Shown here piece by piece: positions 16,749 to 25,145 of a stretch of DNA of 34,591 nt (its first letter is position 1; the number at the start of each line of letters is the position of its first letter). A model generated the notes under the pieces. It was not told the origin of the DNA. It saw only the letters and a list, made by a program, of their open reading frames with translations, and did no database searches. Both the position numbers and the translations under genes were made by a program. This DNA comes from Desulfovibrionaceae bacterium (GTDB lineage: Bacteria; Desulfobacterota; Desulfovibrionia; Desulfovibrionales; Desulfovibrionaceae). The stretch lies in assembly GCA_031082225.1 (NCBI GenBank), contig JAVHLG010000041.1, positions 1-34,591 on the forward strand. Direction: 5' to 3'.

Positions 16749-17180
16749 CTAGCCGCAGGCGATGCGGCAAAGCGGGGAGAGCGTGCGCAGGCGCGTCCAG
16801 GTAAAGGCGTATTCGCCGTCCGTAGGCAGATTGCGCGTCACGCAGAACAGGGTCGAAAGCAGTGGCTTCGGCAGGGTCGTGGCGAAACGTTGGCCGACAG
16901 GGAGCGGCGGCGTTTCCAGGACGCCTTGGAACAACTGCGCGCGGGGATCCGCAACGGCCCCGTTTACAGCAGAGCCGGTTGCCGCCGCGCCAGCGACCAG
17001 CAGGGAGTCCGAAGCGCCATCCCTGCCTTCCGAAAACGACGCCTGCCCCAAAAGGAGGATCGCCAGGGCCATGGTTGAAAGCATGACCAGGCGCACGGCC
17101 TGGCGCGACGACGTCGCAGAGGTGGCGCAGTGCAGGGATCGCCGGGGAGGCGGGACACGGCGGGGCCGGGGCGTGGTCAC
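16749..17180 (-). CDS. Possible secreted or membrane-anchored small protein
   Basis: 143 codons from a GTG at 17180 that has GGAGG 9 nt upstream. An Arg/Pro-rich start is followed by a hydrophobic segment (about residues 32-47, MLSTMALAILLLGQA) and a ~95-residue exported part with GVLETPPLPVGQRFATTLP, ending in two Cys (LCRIAC). Third codon positions are overwhelmingly G or C and the frame is open, which argues for coding. Alternative starts are a GTG at 17096 or ATG at 17084, either giving a classic signal peptide but no ribosome site. No homologue recognised. The flanking gaps 16557-16748 and 17181-17359 hold nothing identifiable. Confidence 0.45.
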   Translation of the reverse strand: MTTPRPRRVPPPRRSLHCATSATSSRQAVRLVMLSTMALAILLLGQASFSEGRDGASDSLLVAGAAATGSAVNGAVADPRAQLFQGVLETPPLPVGQRFATTLPKPLLSTLFCVTRNLPTDGEYAFTWTRLRTLSPLCRIACG

Positions 17181-17359
17181 GTTCCGAGGCCTCCGGGCGT
17201 CACCTACGCCCGATCCGGCCGTACGATTGCCCGCCACGGGGCAGGCACACGCCCTTTTCGTGGGCAGCGGGGCGAAACCGTCCGACTGGCGGCGTGGGGA
17301 AACGCCGGGTGGATCGAAAACCCGGCCGGGCAGTGGGCAATACACCCGGAGGATCTGTT

Positions 17360-17797
17360 TCAACAACAGGGAAATCCCGTCATCTCGGACTGCCTGACCT
17401 GATCCAGCATGTCGGCCAGGGTGATGGAGTCGAGTTCGCGAAAGACCGACTGGGTGGCCCGCTCCCAGATACGCCGGGCCACGCAATCCGAGGAGATGGG
17501 ACAGACCGACTCGTCGCTGACGCATTCGGTAAGCGCCGGACGCCCCTCCAGGATACGCACCACATCGCCGATCTTGATCTCAGAAGGGATGCGGGCCAGG
17601 ACATGTCCGCCCTTGGGGCCGCGTTTGCTGTGGATGAAGCCGCCTTTTTTGAGTTCGCGGATAAGTTGCTCCAGATATTTCACGGAAATCTTGCGTCGTT
17701 CGGCGATATCCTGGATGCGCACGGGACCGTTGCCGCCGTTTACGGCAATGTCGAGGAGCATGCGCAGTCCGTAGCGGCTCCGAGTGGTCAGTTGCAT
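17360..17797 (-). CDS. Rrf2/IscR-type Fe-S-sensing regulator
   Basis: 145-aa winged-helix regulator of the Rrf2 family. It begins MQLTTRSRYGLRMLLDIAV, followed by the recognition region ISVKYLEQLIRELKKGGF and the wing SKRGPKGGHVLAR, all highly typical. The candidate cluster ligands are Cys in CVSDESVCPISSDC (spacing CX6CX5C), similar to but not identical with IscR's CX5CX5C. A pair of cysteines also ends the chain. It could sense iron-sulfur status, redox or sulfur metabolites. There is no adjacent iscS/iscU, so the regulon is elsewhere or includes the nearby zinc-ribbon gene. The start at 17797 has AGGGA upstream; a longer frame to 17896 would run over the promoter. Confidence 0.92.
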   Translation of the reverse strand: MQLTTRSRYGLRMLLDIAVNGGNGPVRIQDIAERRKISVKYLEQLIRELKKGGFIHSKRGPKGGHVLARIPSEIKIGDVVRILEGRPALTECVSDESVCPISSDCVARRIWERATQSVFRELDSITLADMLDQVRQSEMTGFPCC

Positions 17798-17827
17798 GGA
17801 GGGTTCCCTGGGAAAAAGGTGGTCGCC

Positions 17828-17856
17828 AATATCCGACGACAAACCTATAGTTCCAA
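17828..17856 (-). promoter_or_regulatory. Promoter of the Rrf2 regulator gene
   Basis: On the minus strand TTGGAA (17856-17851), a 17-bp spacer, then GATATT (17833-17828), 31 nt before the ATG. A reasonable sigma-70 match in an otherwise GC-rich region. Confidence 0.5.
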
Positions 17857-17921
17857 AAATCCCGGCGAAGGGCAAGGGGAACCCACCAGAAAACAATGAC
17901 CGTACAGGCGCTTCCCGCCTG

Positions 17922-18125
17922 TCATCCCGCCCGGTTCACGGCCATGCGGCCATACCCCTCCCGCATCATGGCCGGATTCTCTCCCGTCTCCTGACCTGGA
18001 TGCGTGCGGCTCACCCGTATCCCCCGGGACACGACGCAGGTGCTGCACACCACCGCACCGGCCGATACGACATAAAAATCCAGGTCCGAGACCACCCCCC
18101 CGCACAACTGGCACATCCGTTTCAT
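17922..18125 (-). CDS. Zinc-ribbon mini-protein
   Basis: 67-aa protein with two CXXC knuckles, CQLC (near residue 5) and CSTC (near residue 29), separated by ~20 residues: a typical single zinc-ribbon fold. The remaining C-terminal half is polar and basic (GYGRMAVNRAG) with no recognised domain. A GGAGG site lies 6-7 nt before the ATG. It precedes the Rrf2 gene on the same strand but the Rrf2 promoter lies between. Function unknown; rubredoxin-like electron transfer or nucleic-acid binding are both possible, and CXXC spacing alone does not decide. Confidence 0.6.
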   Translation of the reverse strand: MKRMCQLCGGVVSDLDFYVVSAGAVVCSTCVVSRGIRVSRTHPGQETGENPAMMREGYGRMAVNRAG

Positions 18126-18244
18126 GCCATGCCTCCCTGTTTGACGTTCCCCCACAACGTACAGGCGCTTTTCAGGAATCGTGCCGAAAGACGCAGGCGG
18201 CATGACGCCCGCGAGGCCAGGCGGCGGCTACGTCACGTGGGGAA

Positions 18245-18391
18245 GGCCGTGGCTGCGTCAGGCCAGGCGGCCGTGGCTGCGTCAGGCCAGGCGGCCGTGG
18301 CTGCGTCAGAAAAGGACGGCCGTGGCCGCGTCAGGCCAGGCGGCCGTGGCCGCGTCAGAAAAGGACGGCCGTGGCCGCGTCATGTGAGGAC
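18245..18391. repeat. Six-unit 24/25-bp tandem repeat at the mnmA 3' end
   Basis: Units start at 18245, 18269, 18293, 18318, 18342 and 18367. Each has the core GGCCGTGGCYGCGTCA, followed by either GGCCAGGC (24-bp units) or GAAAAGGAC (25-bp units); the two linkers alternate in the right-hand units. The last unit overlaps the mnmA stop codon (18380-18382), and the following coding sequence (GAGGACGGCCCCGGCCAGG) looks like the parent of the unit. A more degenerate unit precedes at about 18215-18244. The frame is not kept, so this is not a protein repeat. Confidence 0.9.
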
Positions 18392-19441
18392 GGCCCCGGC
18401 CAGGATCATGCCCGCACCATCGCGCACCACCAGGGTCTGGCCCGGGGCCGGACGGGGAACCGGGGCGGCAAAGGCCACGTCCAGCATGTCGCCGTCCGGA
18501 CTCCGGACGACCGCGACCCGGGCCGGACGGGGGCGTTGCCGGTAGCAGGTCTGCACCAGAAGCTGCCCGGGCCAGGCCGCGGGATCAGCCAGAAAATTGA
18601 CGCTGCGGGCCTGGCAGCCCGTGGCGTCGAGTTCGGCCCTGACGCCGACCACCAGGGCGTTTTTCGCCGCATCCCGGGCCAGGACGTACAGGGGCTCGCG
18701 GAAGGCCACGCCAAGCCCCCGCCGCTGTCCCACGGTATGCCGCCACAGGCCCGCATGTCTGCCCACCTCCCGTCCGTCGGCCAGAAGGATCGGCCCCGGT
18801 CCGGAGAGGGCGACGTCCCGGGAGAGCAGGAAGGCCCGGTAGTCGTCGCCGGGGATGAAGCACACCTCCCGGCTCTCGCGCGGCAGCGGCGGCGCAAGGC
18901 CGCGCGCGGCCAGTTCGGCGGCCAGTTGGCTCTTCATGCGCCCGGACAGGGGAAAGACCGACCGGGCCAGATCATGGGGCGGCACCAGGGCCAGGAAATA
19001 GCTTTGGTCGCGGGTGTGGTCCGTGGCCGGGAACAGCCGGACGTCGCCTTCCGGCGAGACGTCGAGCCGGGCATAGTGGCCCGTGGCCAGGCGCGAGGCG
19101 CCGAGATCGCGGGCACGTTCGGCCAGCACCCCGAATTTCATGCGCGGGTTGCACTGGCTGCACGGGTTGGGGGTGAGGCCCGAGGCGAACGCCGCCGCAA
19201 AGGGGGCGATGACGGCGGCCTCGAATGCGGCGCGCAGGTCGAGATCGAAAAAGGGCAGGCCCAGGCCCCCGCACAGGTCGGCCAGGCCCTGGGCGGCGCG
19301 ATCCGAGTCGTCGGGGCGGCCGTCACCCTGGCGCGGCAGAAAGCGGGCATGCACGGCCAGGACCGCGTGCCCCGCCTCGCGAAGCAGGGCCAGGGCCATG
19401 AGGCTGTCGGTTCCGCCGCTTACGGCCACGGCGATGGGCAT
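18380..19441 (-). CDS. mnmA: tRNA-specific 2-thiouridylase MnmA
   Basis: 353-aa enzyme that installs the 2-thio group on wobble uridine of Lys/Glu/Gln tRNAs. The PP-loop SGGTDS lies at residues 8-13. The catalytic cysteines are in NPCSQCN and REVCFIPG; GHYAR, RDQSYFLA and HTVGQRRGLG are family hallmarks. The NPC..CN form has an extra Cys compared with the E. coli NPD..CN. The ATG at 19441 begins exactly at the PP-loop strand; a TTG at 19477 would overlap the toxin stop. It lies 32 nt after the DUF5615 stop and is likely co-transcribed with that module. Its 3' end runs into the tandem repeat. Confidence 0.9.
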   Translation of the reverse strand: MPIAVAVSGGTDSLMALALLREAGHAVLAVHARFLPRQGDGRPDDSDRAAQGLADLCGGLGLPFFDLDLRAAFEAAVIAPFAAAFASGLTPNPCSQCNPRMKFGVLAERARDLGASRLATGHYARLDVSPEGDVRLFPATDHTRDQSYFLALVPPHDLARSVFPLSGRMKSQLAAELAARGLAPPLPRESREVCFIPGDDYRAFLLSRDVALSGPGPILLADGREVGRHAGLWRHTVGQRRGLGVAFREPLYVLARDAAKNALVVGVRAELDATGCQARSVNFLADPAAWPGQLLVQTCYRQRPRPARVAVVRSPDGDMLDVAFAAPVPRPAPGQTLVVRDGAGMILAGAVLT

Positions 19442-19473
19442 GGCGTTGCGATCCCGTTGTAGCAGAGATGAAT

Positions 19474-19851
19474 TCAAGAACAGAGAGAGTCCATAACATC
19501 GGGCAAAACATGCAAGCGGATACGCGCCTGGTCAATCACCGCAAAAACGCCCGTCCAGTCGTTGCGGGTCGCGAGCGCGTCCAGAATCCGTCGGCATAAA
19601 TGCCCTGGCGTGTCCGCCACCATGCGGAAGAGAACAACGCCAACTGATCGCGGCAGGGATGACCGAAAAGCCAACTCCCCAAAGTCCTTGTCAAAGGTGA
19701 AAAGAACCCGTTCCTGTTCCCGGGCGATCCGCAACACCTCGTGGTCGGAGACGCCAGGACTCACTTCATGAATCCATACCACATCGTGCCCCGATTCACG
19801 TAATGCCGCTACCAGTACTTTCGGAATATTCTCGTCGGCCAGGACTCGCAC
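19474..19851 (-). CDS. DUF5615 PIN-like toxin
   Basis: 125-aa PIN-like protein. The start MRVLADENIPKVLVAALRESGHDV and the later VLFTFDKDFGELAF carry the conserved acidic residues (D6, E7 and the DKDFGEL motif) expected to bind Mg2+ for RNase activity. VLRIAREQERV sits between them as in the family. A GTG start is used, 9 nt after the antitoxin stop. DUF433 plus DUF5615 is an established type II toxin-antitoxin pairing; RNA cleavage is inferred from the PIN-like fold. Directly upstream of mnmA. Confidence 0.9.
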   Translation of the reverse strand: MRVLADENIPKVLVAALRESGHDVVWIHEVSPGVSDHEVLRIAREQERVLFTFDKDFGELAFRSSLPRSVGVVLFRMVADTPGHLCRRILDALATRNDWTGVFAVIDQARIRLHVLPDVMDSLCS

Positions 19852-19860
19852 GGGATTCTC

Positions 19861-20091
19861 TCAGACCGCCAAAGGGTAGACCCGCTCGGCGCGGAGCATC
19901 TCCGAGGCGTACTCCAGGCAGGCCAGGACATCCTCCCGATCAAGACCGGGATAATTCTCCCGGATTTCCGCCGGAGACCAGCCCTTGGCCAGGAGATCCA
20001 CCACGAATTCCACGGAAAGCCGTGTTCCCCTGACAAGGGGCTTGCCGCTCAATATTCCGGGGTCAAGGATGATGCGCTCACGCCACTCCAT
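19861..20091 (-). CDS. DUF433 antitoxin
   Basis: 76-aa small HTH-type protein. The opening IILDPGILSGKPLVRGTRLSVEFVVD in two parts is the DUF433 signature, followed by LLAKGWSPAEIRENYPGL and DREDVLACLEYA. GGGAGA stands 7-8 nt before the ATG. It is first in the module, followed by the DUF5615 toxin at 9 nt, the usual order. It should bind and neutralise the toxin and autoregulate the operon. The promoter probably lies in the 59-bp gap to gatA. Confidence 0.92.
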   Translation of the reverse strand: MEWRERIILDPGILSGKPLVRGTRLSVEFVVDLLAKGWSPAEIRENYPGLDREDVLACLEYASEMLRAERVYPLAV

Positions 20092-20150
20092 GTTGGTTCT
20101 CCCGCGAGGTCTCCCCCGCTCTTTCTACCATGGGCATGAAATGTAAAAAA

Positions 20151-21629
20151 TCAAATCCCCCTCGGGACCATGGGCGGCCTGACCGCATCCATCACGGCCT
20201 TGGCCGTGCACAAAAGGCGCGTCTCGCCAAAGGCCGGGCCGAAAAGCTGAAGCCCCACCGGCATGGCGCTTTTCGCGCCAAGCCCCACGGGGATGGACAT
20301 GCCCGGCAGGCCCGCCAGATTGAGCGAGATGGTGAAGATGTCGCTCAAATACATCTGCAGGGGGTCTTCGGTCTTCTCGGCGATGCCAAAGGCCGCAAAC
20401 GGCGAGGTCGGCCCCACGATCACGTCGCAGGAGGCGAAGGCGTCGAGGAAGTCCTGGCGGATGAGCCGTCTGACCTGGGCCGCCTTGCGGTAATAGGCGT
20501 CGTAATATCCGGCTGAGAGCACATAGGTGCCGATGACGATGCGCCGCTGCACCTCGGGGCCAAACCCTTTGGCCCGGGACAGCTCGTAGAGCCCGGCCAG
20601 ATCCGTGGCCGAGGCGTCGCGATATCCGTAGCGCACCCCGTCGAACCGGGCCAGGTTGGAACTGGCCTCGGCCATGGCCACGATATAATAGGTGGCCACG
20701 GCGTACGGGGTGTGCGGCAACGACACCCGCACCACCTCGGCTCCGAGCCCCCTGGCCGCATCCACGGCCGCCCGGCAGCAGTCCAGCACCTCGGCGTCCA
20801 CGCCCTCCCCCCAATATTCGTCGGGAAGCCCCAGGCGCACGCCCGCCAGATCGCCCTTCCCCGCCCAGGCGGCAAGGTCCGCCTCATAGTCCGGCGTCGC
20901 TTCCGGGGCGCTGGTGGAATCCTTGGGGTCATGCCCGGCGATGGCCGTGAGCATGGCCGCGGCGTCCTCCACGGTGCGGGTCATGGGGCCGATCTGGTCC
21001 AGGCTGGATCCATAGGCCACCAGCCCGTAGCGCGACACCCGGCCATAGGTGGGCTTTATGCCGACAATGCCGCAAAACGACGCGGGCTGGCGGATGGAGC
21101 CGCCCGTGTCCGTGCCCAGGGCCCCGAAGCACTGGCCGGAGCTGACGGCGGCGGCGGAACCGCCGCTGGAACCGCCCGGAACCTTGGCGACGTCCCAGGG
21201 GTTGGCCGTGGTCTGGTAGGCGGAATTCTCCGTGGACGAGCCCATGGCGAACTCGTCCATGTTGGTCTTGCCCAGGATCACCGCCCCGGCCGCCTTGAGC
21301 CCGGCCACGGCCGTGGCGTCGTAAAAGGGGACGAAGTTTTCCAGGATCTTCGAGCCGCAGGTGGTGGGCAGGCCCTTGGTGCAGATGGCGTCCTTGACCA
21401 GAACCGGCACGCCCCACAGGCGTTTGTCCGGGTCGGGTCCGGCCGCGTCCAGGCGGGCCGCCTCGGCCAGGGCCGCGTCGGCGGCCAGATGCAGCACGGC
21501 GTGCAGCTTCGGCTCCGTGGCCGCGATGCGGGCCAGGCAGGTCCGCGTGGCGGAGACCGCCGTGATCTCGCCGCTGCGCAGCAGGTCACGCACGGCGGTC
21601 AGAGACAGGGAACACAGCTCGTGGCTCAT
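20151..21629 (-). CDS. gatA: Asp/Glu-tRNA amidotransferase subunit A
   Basis: 492-aa amidase subunit of GatCAB, which converts Glu-tRNA(Gln) and/or Asp-tRNA(Asn) to the amide form by hydrolysing glutamine. The Ser-Ser-Lys triad is complete: Lys79 in VLVKDAIC, Ser154 in [10 protein letters not shown], and Ser178 in [11 protein letters not shown], at the same numbering as the characterised staphylococcal enzyme. Later FDGVRYGYR and [10 protein letters not shown] are conserved. The ATG at 21629 has AGAGG upstream; earlier ATGs are too close to that site. It follows gatC after 112 bp that include a T-rich run. gatB is not in the window. Confidence 0.97.
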   Translation of the reverse strand: MSHELCSLSLTAVRDLLRSGEITAVSATRTCLARIAATEPKLHAVLHLAADAALAEAARLDAAGPDPDKRLWGVPVLVKDAICTKGLPTTCGSKILENFVPFYDATAVAGLKAAGAVILGKTNMDEFAMGSSTENSAYQTTANPWDVAKVPGGSSGGSAAAVSSGQCFGALGTDTGGSIRQPASFCGIVGIKPTYGRVSRYGLVAYGSSLDQIGPMTRTVEDAAAMLTAIAGHDPKDSTSAPEATPDYEADLAAWAGKGDLAGVRLGLPDEYWGEGVDAEVLDCCRAAVDAARGLGAEVVRVSLPHTPYAVATYYIVAMAEASSNLARFDGVRYGYRDASATDLAGLYELSRAKGFGPEVQRRIVIGTYVLSAGYYDAYYRKAAQVRRLIRQDFLDAFASCDVIVGPTSPFAAFGIAEKTEDPLQMYLSDIFTISLNLAGLPGMSIPVGLGAKSAMPVGLQLFGPAFGETRLLCTAKAVMDAVRPPMVPRGI

Positions 21630-21741
21630 AACCGGCATCCTCTTATGTCGCATCCCTGAAAACTATGGGCGTACTATTGAGAAAAAAAGAATTCGCTTCA
21701 TCTGTCATCTTCACATTTCGCATCTTCGAACGCGAAGGACA

Positions 21742-22026
21742 CTAGACGATTTTGGGGACGATAAAGAACCGGCCGTCGGTTTCCGGGGCGTTGTGCAGCA
21801 CTTCGTCCCGGGTGCACGTGCGCACCACCTCGTCGGGACGGGTGGGCGAGACGTGGGCCACGGGACCGTAGAGCGGCTCGACGCCTGTGGTGTCCACGGC
21901 GGCAAGGGTCTCCATATACTTCAGGATGTCGCCCATCTGTCCGGCAAAGCGTTCGAGCTTGTCGGCATCCAGGCGCAGCCTGGCCAGGGTGGCGATCTTG
22001 GCGGCGAATTCGGGGGAAACGTCCAT
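21742..22026 (-). CDS. gatC: Asp/Glu-tRNA amidotransferase subunit C
   Basis: 94-aa GatC, the small subunit that wraps and stabilises GatA. It starts [19 protein letters not shown], has the helical [20 protein letters not shown] and ends with [11 protein letters not shown], the extended C-terminal strand that packs on GatA. An ATG three codons earlier (22035) lies only 2 nt from the GGAG site, so 22026 is preferred. It begins 26 nt after the stop of the LpoA-like gene and precedes gatA; the three probably form an operon. Confidence 0.95.
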   Translation of the reverse strand: MDVSPEFAAKIATLARLRLDADKLERFAGQMGDILKYMETLAAVDTTGVEPLYGPVAHVSPTRPDEVVRTCTRDEVLHNAPETDGRFFIVPKIV

Positions 22027-22052
22027 GGCTGGCATGACTCCGTGTCGGTTGA

Positions 22053-24299
22053 TTAGAGCGCGGGCTGATGGGCCGGGACAGGCGCCTGGGGAGCGGGCTG
22101 GACCGGGGGGACAGGGGAAGACGGCGCACGGCCGGGAGAGGCGGTCGCCGGGGCCGGGGTCGCTGCACCTGGGCCCCCGGCCGGAGAGGTCGGGCCAAGG
22201 GGAAGCATCTCCCCGGCCGCGCCCTGGTCCGGCGGCAGCGGGGCGAGGCCCATCTGCTCCTCGCGGCCGGCCGCATAGGCGCTCTCGGATTCCGGGACGG
22301 CCCCAGGCGCGGCCCCGCGACTGCGGATGGTGTTTAGGCGGTCGCGGAAGCCCTCGGGATCCAGGGGCACGGGACCGGCCACCGAGGGCCTAAACAGAAA
22401 CATGGACTGATGCACCTGCCCCGTGGCGTCGTAGCTTAGGGGGGCCATGCTCCACTGCATGGAGGCGGCGGACTGGGCCAGCCTGGCGCTCACGTCGCCC
22501 GGGGAGATTCCCGGCGACAGGGGGCCGACCAGGGCGGCCATGCGGATGAAGTCGTAGCCCAGGGCCACCCAGAAGTCCGCAGGCTGCTGGCCTTCGGCGT
22601 GCATCAGGCGCACCAGTTCCCGCGTGGCCGGGGCCTCGCTCTCCTGCCACCATGCGCCGGGGCACACGGCCAGACGATAATTCTGGATGTTGATGCTGGT
22701 TTTGCTGGCGGCGGCCCGGCTCAGGGCCTCGGTCCACAACTGCGGTCCCATGATCAGCAGGTCCTGCACGTTGTTGTGGAAAAAATACGGCAGGACGCCG
22801 TCCGAACGGCTCCAGTCGTCGGGGATGAACACCGCCCCGAAAGCGCCCCCGGCCTCGGCCTGCTGCAGCATCTGCTGCACGGCCACGTCCCAGCCCGTGG
22901 CGTCGGCGGGATTGTAGATGCTCGTCGCCGTGACCTGTCCGCCGAGTCTGGCCGCCTCCAGGGCGAAGAGATCGCCCATGGCCTGGCCGTAGCGGTCCTC
23001 GGGACGCAGAAGCCCGTAATGGCGGATGCCGAAGGAGCCCAGGGACAGGTTCAAAAGCGCGTCGATCTCGTCCTTGGGGCTGCTGAAAAAGCGCCAGGCC
23101 TCCACGCCCTCGTGCAGGGACTCGCCCAGGGTGGGCATGAACACCAAAAAGACCCGCCCGCCCGGGATGGCCCCGGCATTCTGCAATTCCTGGAACGAAA
23201 TCCGGTGCATGGGGCCGCCCACAAGCATCACCTCGGGAGGCAGGCTCTGCAGCCGGGTCAGCCAGTCGGGCTGGGTGACGTCGATAACCGTGACCTCCAC
23301 AGGCGTCCCGGCCTGGACCAGCTCCGCCTGCCCGGCATGGATGCCCTTGACCACCTTGCCGCCGAACTCCCGGAACTGCCCGCCAAGGGGCAGAAGCACG
23401 GCCACGCTGTGCCCGGACGGCCCCTGGGTCTCGATCTGGCTGGCCGGGGCCAGTGACGAGGCGGCCAGACTGTCCAGACCGCGGTTCATCACCCGCTGGG
23501 GCAGGGTCTTGTCGGCCAGATCGCTCATGCGCGTCAGCCGGTCCACCAACTCCCGCAGCCAGGGCCGCTTGTCCGGCCTGGTCAGGGCGTCGCGCCGGGC
23601 GCGCTCCAGGGCGATGAGGTTGTAGGGAAAGGTGTTCAAAATGGCGTCGGAGACCAGGGCGTCGCACTTGGCCAGGGCGGCGTCCGGCAGATTGCCGAGA
23701 TTTTTGGCCAGGTATTCCTCCATCCTGCCCAGGGCGGCGGGGTCCGTGCCGCGACGACGCACCTCGCTTAAGACCTGCACCCCGCGCGCGGCGTCGCCGG
23801 ATTTGGCGTAGCGCATGAAAAGGTCGATGGCCGCCTCGGCCTGGACCATCCAGGGCAACCGGTTCTCCTGGATGAGCCGGGTCAGGTGCTCCCGGGCGCG
23901 ATCATCCTGGCCCACGGCCGTCAGGGCCTGGGCATAGCGGTAGTGCCATTCCCATCCGTTCAGAGCCGCCGGATCGGCCGCGCCCCAGGCCTCGAGGCCG
24001 GACAGGGCGGCCTTGCCGTCGCCCATGAACAGGGCGCTTAAGGCGCTGCGCTTGATGGCCAGAAGCTTTAAGTCCTGGGGCAGGGACCGCTGGGTCATGA
24101 GCTGGGAATAGAGGTTGCGGCTCTGCTCATGCCGCCCGCCCTGCCAGGCGGCGTCGGCCTCGGCCCAGCGGGGGTCGCGCGCGGCAGCCGAGGGTTTTCC
24201 GGGTTCTTCCGGGCCCTGCATGCCGGCGCACCCGGTGAGGGCGGCAAGAAGCGACAGAACCGCGACGGCGCGAAAAAACGCATGTGTGGGAAATTTCAT
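22053..24299 (-). CDS. LpoA-like lipoprotein: TPR-like repeats plus periplasmic-binding fold
   Basis: 748-aa outer-envelope lipoprotein. The signal ends in the lipobox LTGC (Cys about residue 23). Residues ~40-290 are helical repeats of TPR type ([20 protein letters not shown]). From ~330 a type I periplasmic-binding fold begins ([24 protein letters not shown]) with later [19 protein letters not shown], the architecture of E. coli LpoA, the activator of penicillin-binding protein 1A. The last ~60 residues are Pro/Ala/Gly-rich. Homology suggests a role in peptidoglycan synthesis; similar fusions also occur as solute-binding proteins, so the role is inferred. Start 24299 or 24305 (MVM) are both possible; neither has a clear ribosome site. 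It leads the gatC-gatA operon. Confidence 0.82.
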   Translation of the reverse strand: MKFPTHAFFRAVAVLSLLAALTGCAGMQGPEEPGKPSAAARDPRWAEADAAWQGGRHEQSRNLYSQLMTQRSLPQDLKLLAIKRSALSALFMGDGKAALSGLEAWGAADPAALNGWEWHYRYAQALTAVGQDDRAREHLTRLIQENRLPWMVQAEAAIDLFMRYAKSGDAARGVQVLSEVRRRGTDPAALGRMEEYLAKNLGNLPDAALAKCDALVSDAILNTFPYNLIALERARRDALTRPDKRPWLRELVDRLTRMSDLADKTLPQRVMNRGLDSLAASSLAPASQIETQGPSGHSVAVLLPLGGQFREFGGKVVKGIHAGQAELVQAGTPVEVTVIDVTQPDWLTRLQSLPPEVMLVGGPMHRISFQELQNAGAIPGGRVFLVFMPTLGESLHEGVEAWRFFSSPKDEIDALLNLSLGSFGIRHYGLLRPEDRYGQAMGDLFALEAARLGGQVTATSIYNPADATGWDVAVQQMLQQAEAGGAFGAVFIPDDWSRSDGVLPYFFHNNVQDLLIMGPQLWTEALSRAAASKTSINIQNYRLAVCPGAWWQESEAPATRELVRLMHAEGQQPADFWVALGYDFIRMAALVGPLSPGISPGDVSARLAQSAASMQWSMAPLSYDATGQVHQSMFLFRPSVAGPVPLDPEGFRDRLNTIRSRGAAPGAVPESESAYAAGREEQMGLAPLPPDQGAAGEMLPLGPTSPAGGPGAATPAPATASPGRAPSSPVPPVQPAPQAPVPAHQPAL

Positions 24300-24489
24300 G
24301 ACCATTTCGGGGGTTTCGGCAGGCCGCACAGGCGCGCCGCCGTTTTTTGAAAAACGGGAAAACCGCTCACTTGGGGCGTGGCAGGTAATTTCCTTATACG
24401 CATGGGACGGAGAAGGCAAGGACGGGCGACGACGGCCACGGCCGCCATGGGCATCCCTGGCCCTGGGCGGCCCAGGCGCGCCCACGGCG

Positions 24490-24536
24490 CGAAAACAAAA
24501 CGCCCCCGGCCAGGGGACTGTCCCATGGCCGGGGGC
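24490..24536 (-). terminator. Terminator hairpin (a) after the second DUF1640 gene
   Basis: A 16-bp stem with one mismatch (24502-24517 and 24521-24536) and a 3-nt loop is followed on the minus strand by GTTTTGTTTTC. This is the one member of the three-hairpin set that has a proper T-rich tail, and it ends the heat-shock/DUF1640 gene string. Confidence 0.8.
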
Positions 24537-24605
24537 GATATCTGGATTGAGCCAAGACGACCGTGCGAAAGCCGATGCGGACGCCTACACGCAACGGCTT
24601 GCCGA

Positions 24606-24881
24606 CTACAGAAGCTTCACCAACGCGGCAATCAGCGCCGCCTGGGCCACCAGCATCCCCGCCACCCACTTGATGATCTCGGTTCTGGTCTCGGCCAGTC
24701 TGGTTTCCACATCGGCCCGCAACAATGCGATGTCTTTCTGGATAAGGGCAATGTCATGCTTGGAGGCCGCTTCCTTCTGAATCGCCTCGTCCCGGGCCTC
24801 GAACAGTTTGGCGATAACCTCCGCAGCCTCGGGGCCAAGGGTTTTTTCGAGCTTTTTGGCATCGTCGAAAAGAAGCGTCAT
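24606..24881 (-). CDS. DUF1640-like coiled-coil/TM protein (B)
   Basis: 91-aa protein with a helical, charged body and a C-terminal membrane helix. The N-terminus (FDDAKKLEKTLGPEAAEVIA) differs from its neighbour, but the body is heptad-patterned (IALIQKDIALLRADVETRLAE) and the last 19 residues are the same as in protein A (WVAGMLVAQAALIAALVKL). AGGAGA lies 6 nt before the ATG. This coiled coil plus C-terminal anchor is the layout of DUF1640/CCDC90 proteins, whose mitochondrial members include MCUR1. The classic N-terminal motif seen in A is missing. Likely a domain-swapped paralogue of the preceding gene. Function unknown. Confidence 0.8.
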   Translation of the reverse strand: MTLLFDDAKKLEKTLGPEAAEVIAKLFEARDEAIQKEAASKHDIALIQKDIALLRADVETRLAETRTEIIKWVAGMLVAQAALIAALVKLL

Positions 24882-24962
24882 GAAAATCTCCTTGTCCTGA
24901 CCGCCATTGGTCCACTGTTTATATTCCCCGGCCAGGGAAGGCAAGCCTGCGCCCAACGTCAA

Positions 24963-24997
24963 GCCCCCGGCCATGGGACTATCCCATGACCGGGGGC
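24963..24997 (-). repeat. Hairpin (b) between the two DUF1640 genes
   Basis: A 16-bp stem with one mismatch (24963-24978 and 24982-24997), almost identical to hairpins (a) and (c). On the minus strand it is followed by TTGACGTTGG rather than a T-run. It lies 72 nt after the stop of protein A. Confidence 0.85.
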
Positions 24998-25145
24998 GAT
25001 GTCTTTCAGATTGAGCCAAGTCGATCGTACGAAAGCCAATGCGGACGCCTTCACGCGACGGCTTGCCGACTACAGAAGCTTCACCAACGCGGCGATCAAC
25101 GCCGCCTGAGCCACCAGCATCCCCGCCACCCACTTCAGGATGTCG
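24963..25145 (-). repeat. ~180-bp duplication covering a DUF1640 3' end and downstream hairpin
   Basis: The segment 24963-25145 is close to 24502-24680 base for base (roughly nine in ten positions by eye). It covers the last ~25 codons, the ~65-nt 3' untranslated stretch and the hairpin. The 5' halves of the two genes are unrelated, so only the tail plus 3' UTR was duplicated or homogenised. Confidence 0.85.

Noticed and set aside
18245-18391. CRISPR array
   Set aside because: Repeats are directly adjacent without unique spacers and there are no cas genes.
18181-18545. Plus-strand frames with repeated RPWLRQA or AAVAASGQ units
   Set aside because: Produced by the 24/25-bp tandem DNA repeat; units of mixed length break the frame and there is no ribosome site.
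24394-25133. Minus-strand frames starting MGGGDAGG with matching VGKP...GVRIGF segments
   Set aside because: They come from reading the duplicated DUF1640 tail and 3' UTR out of frame; differences between copies are not at third positions, so no sign of selection for this frame.
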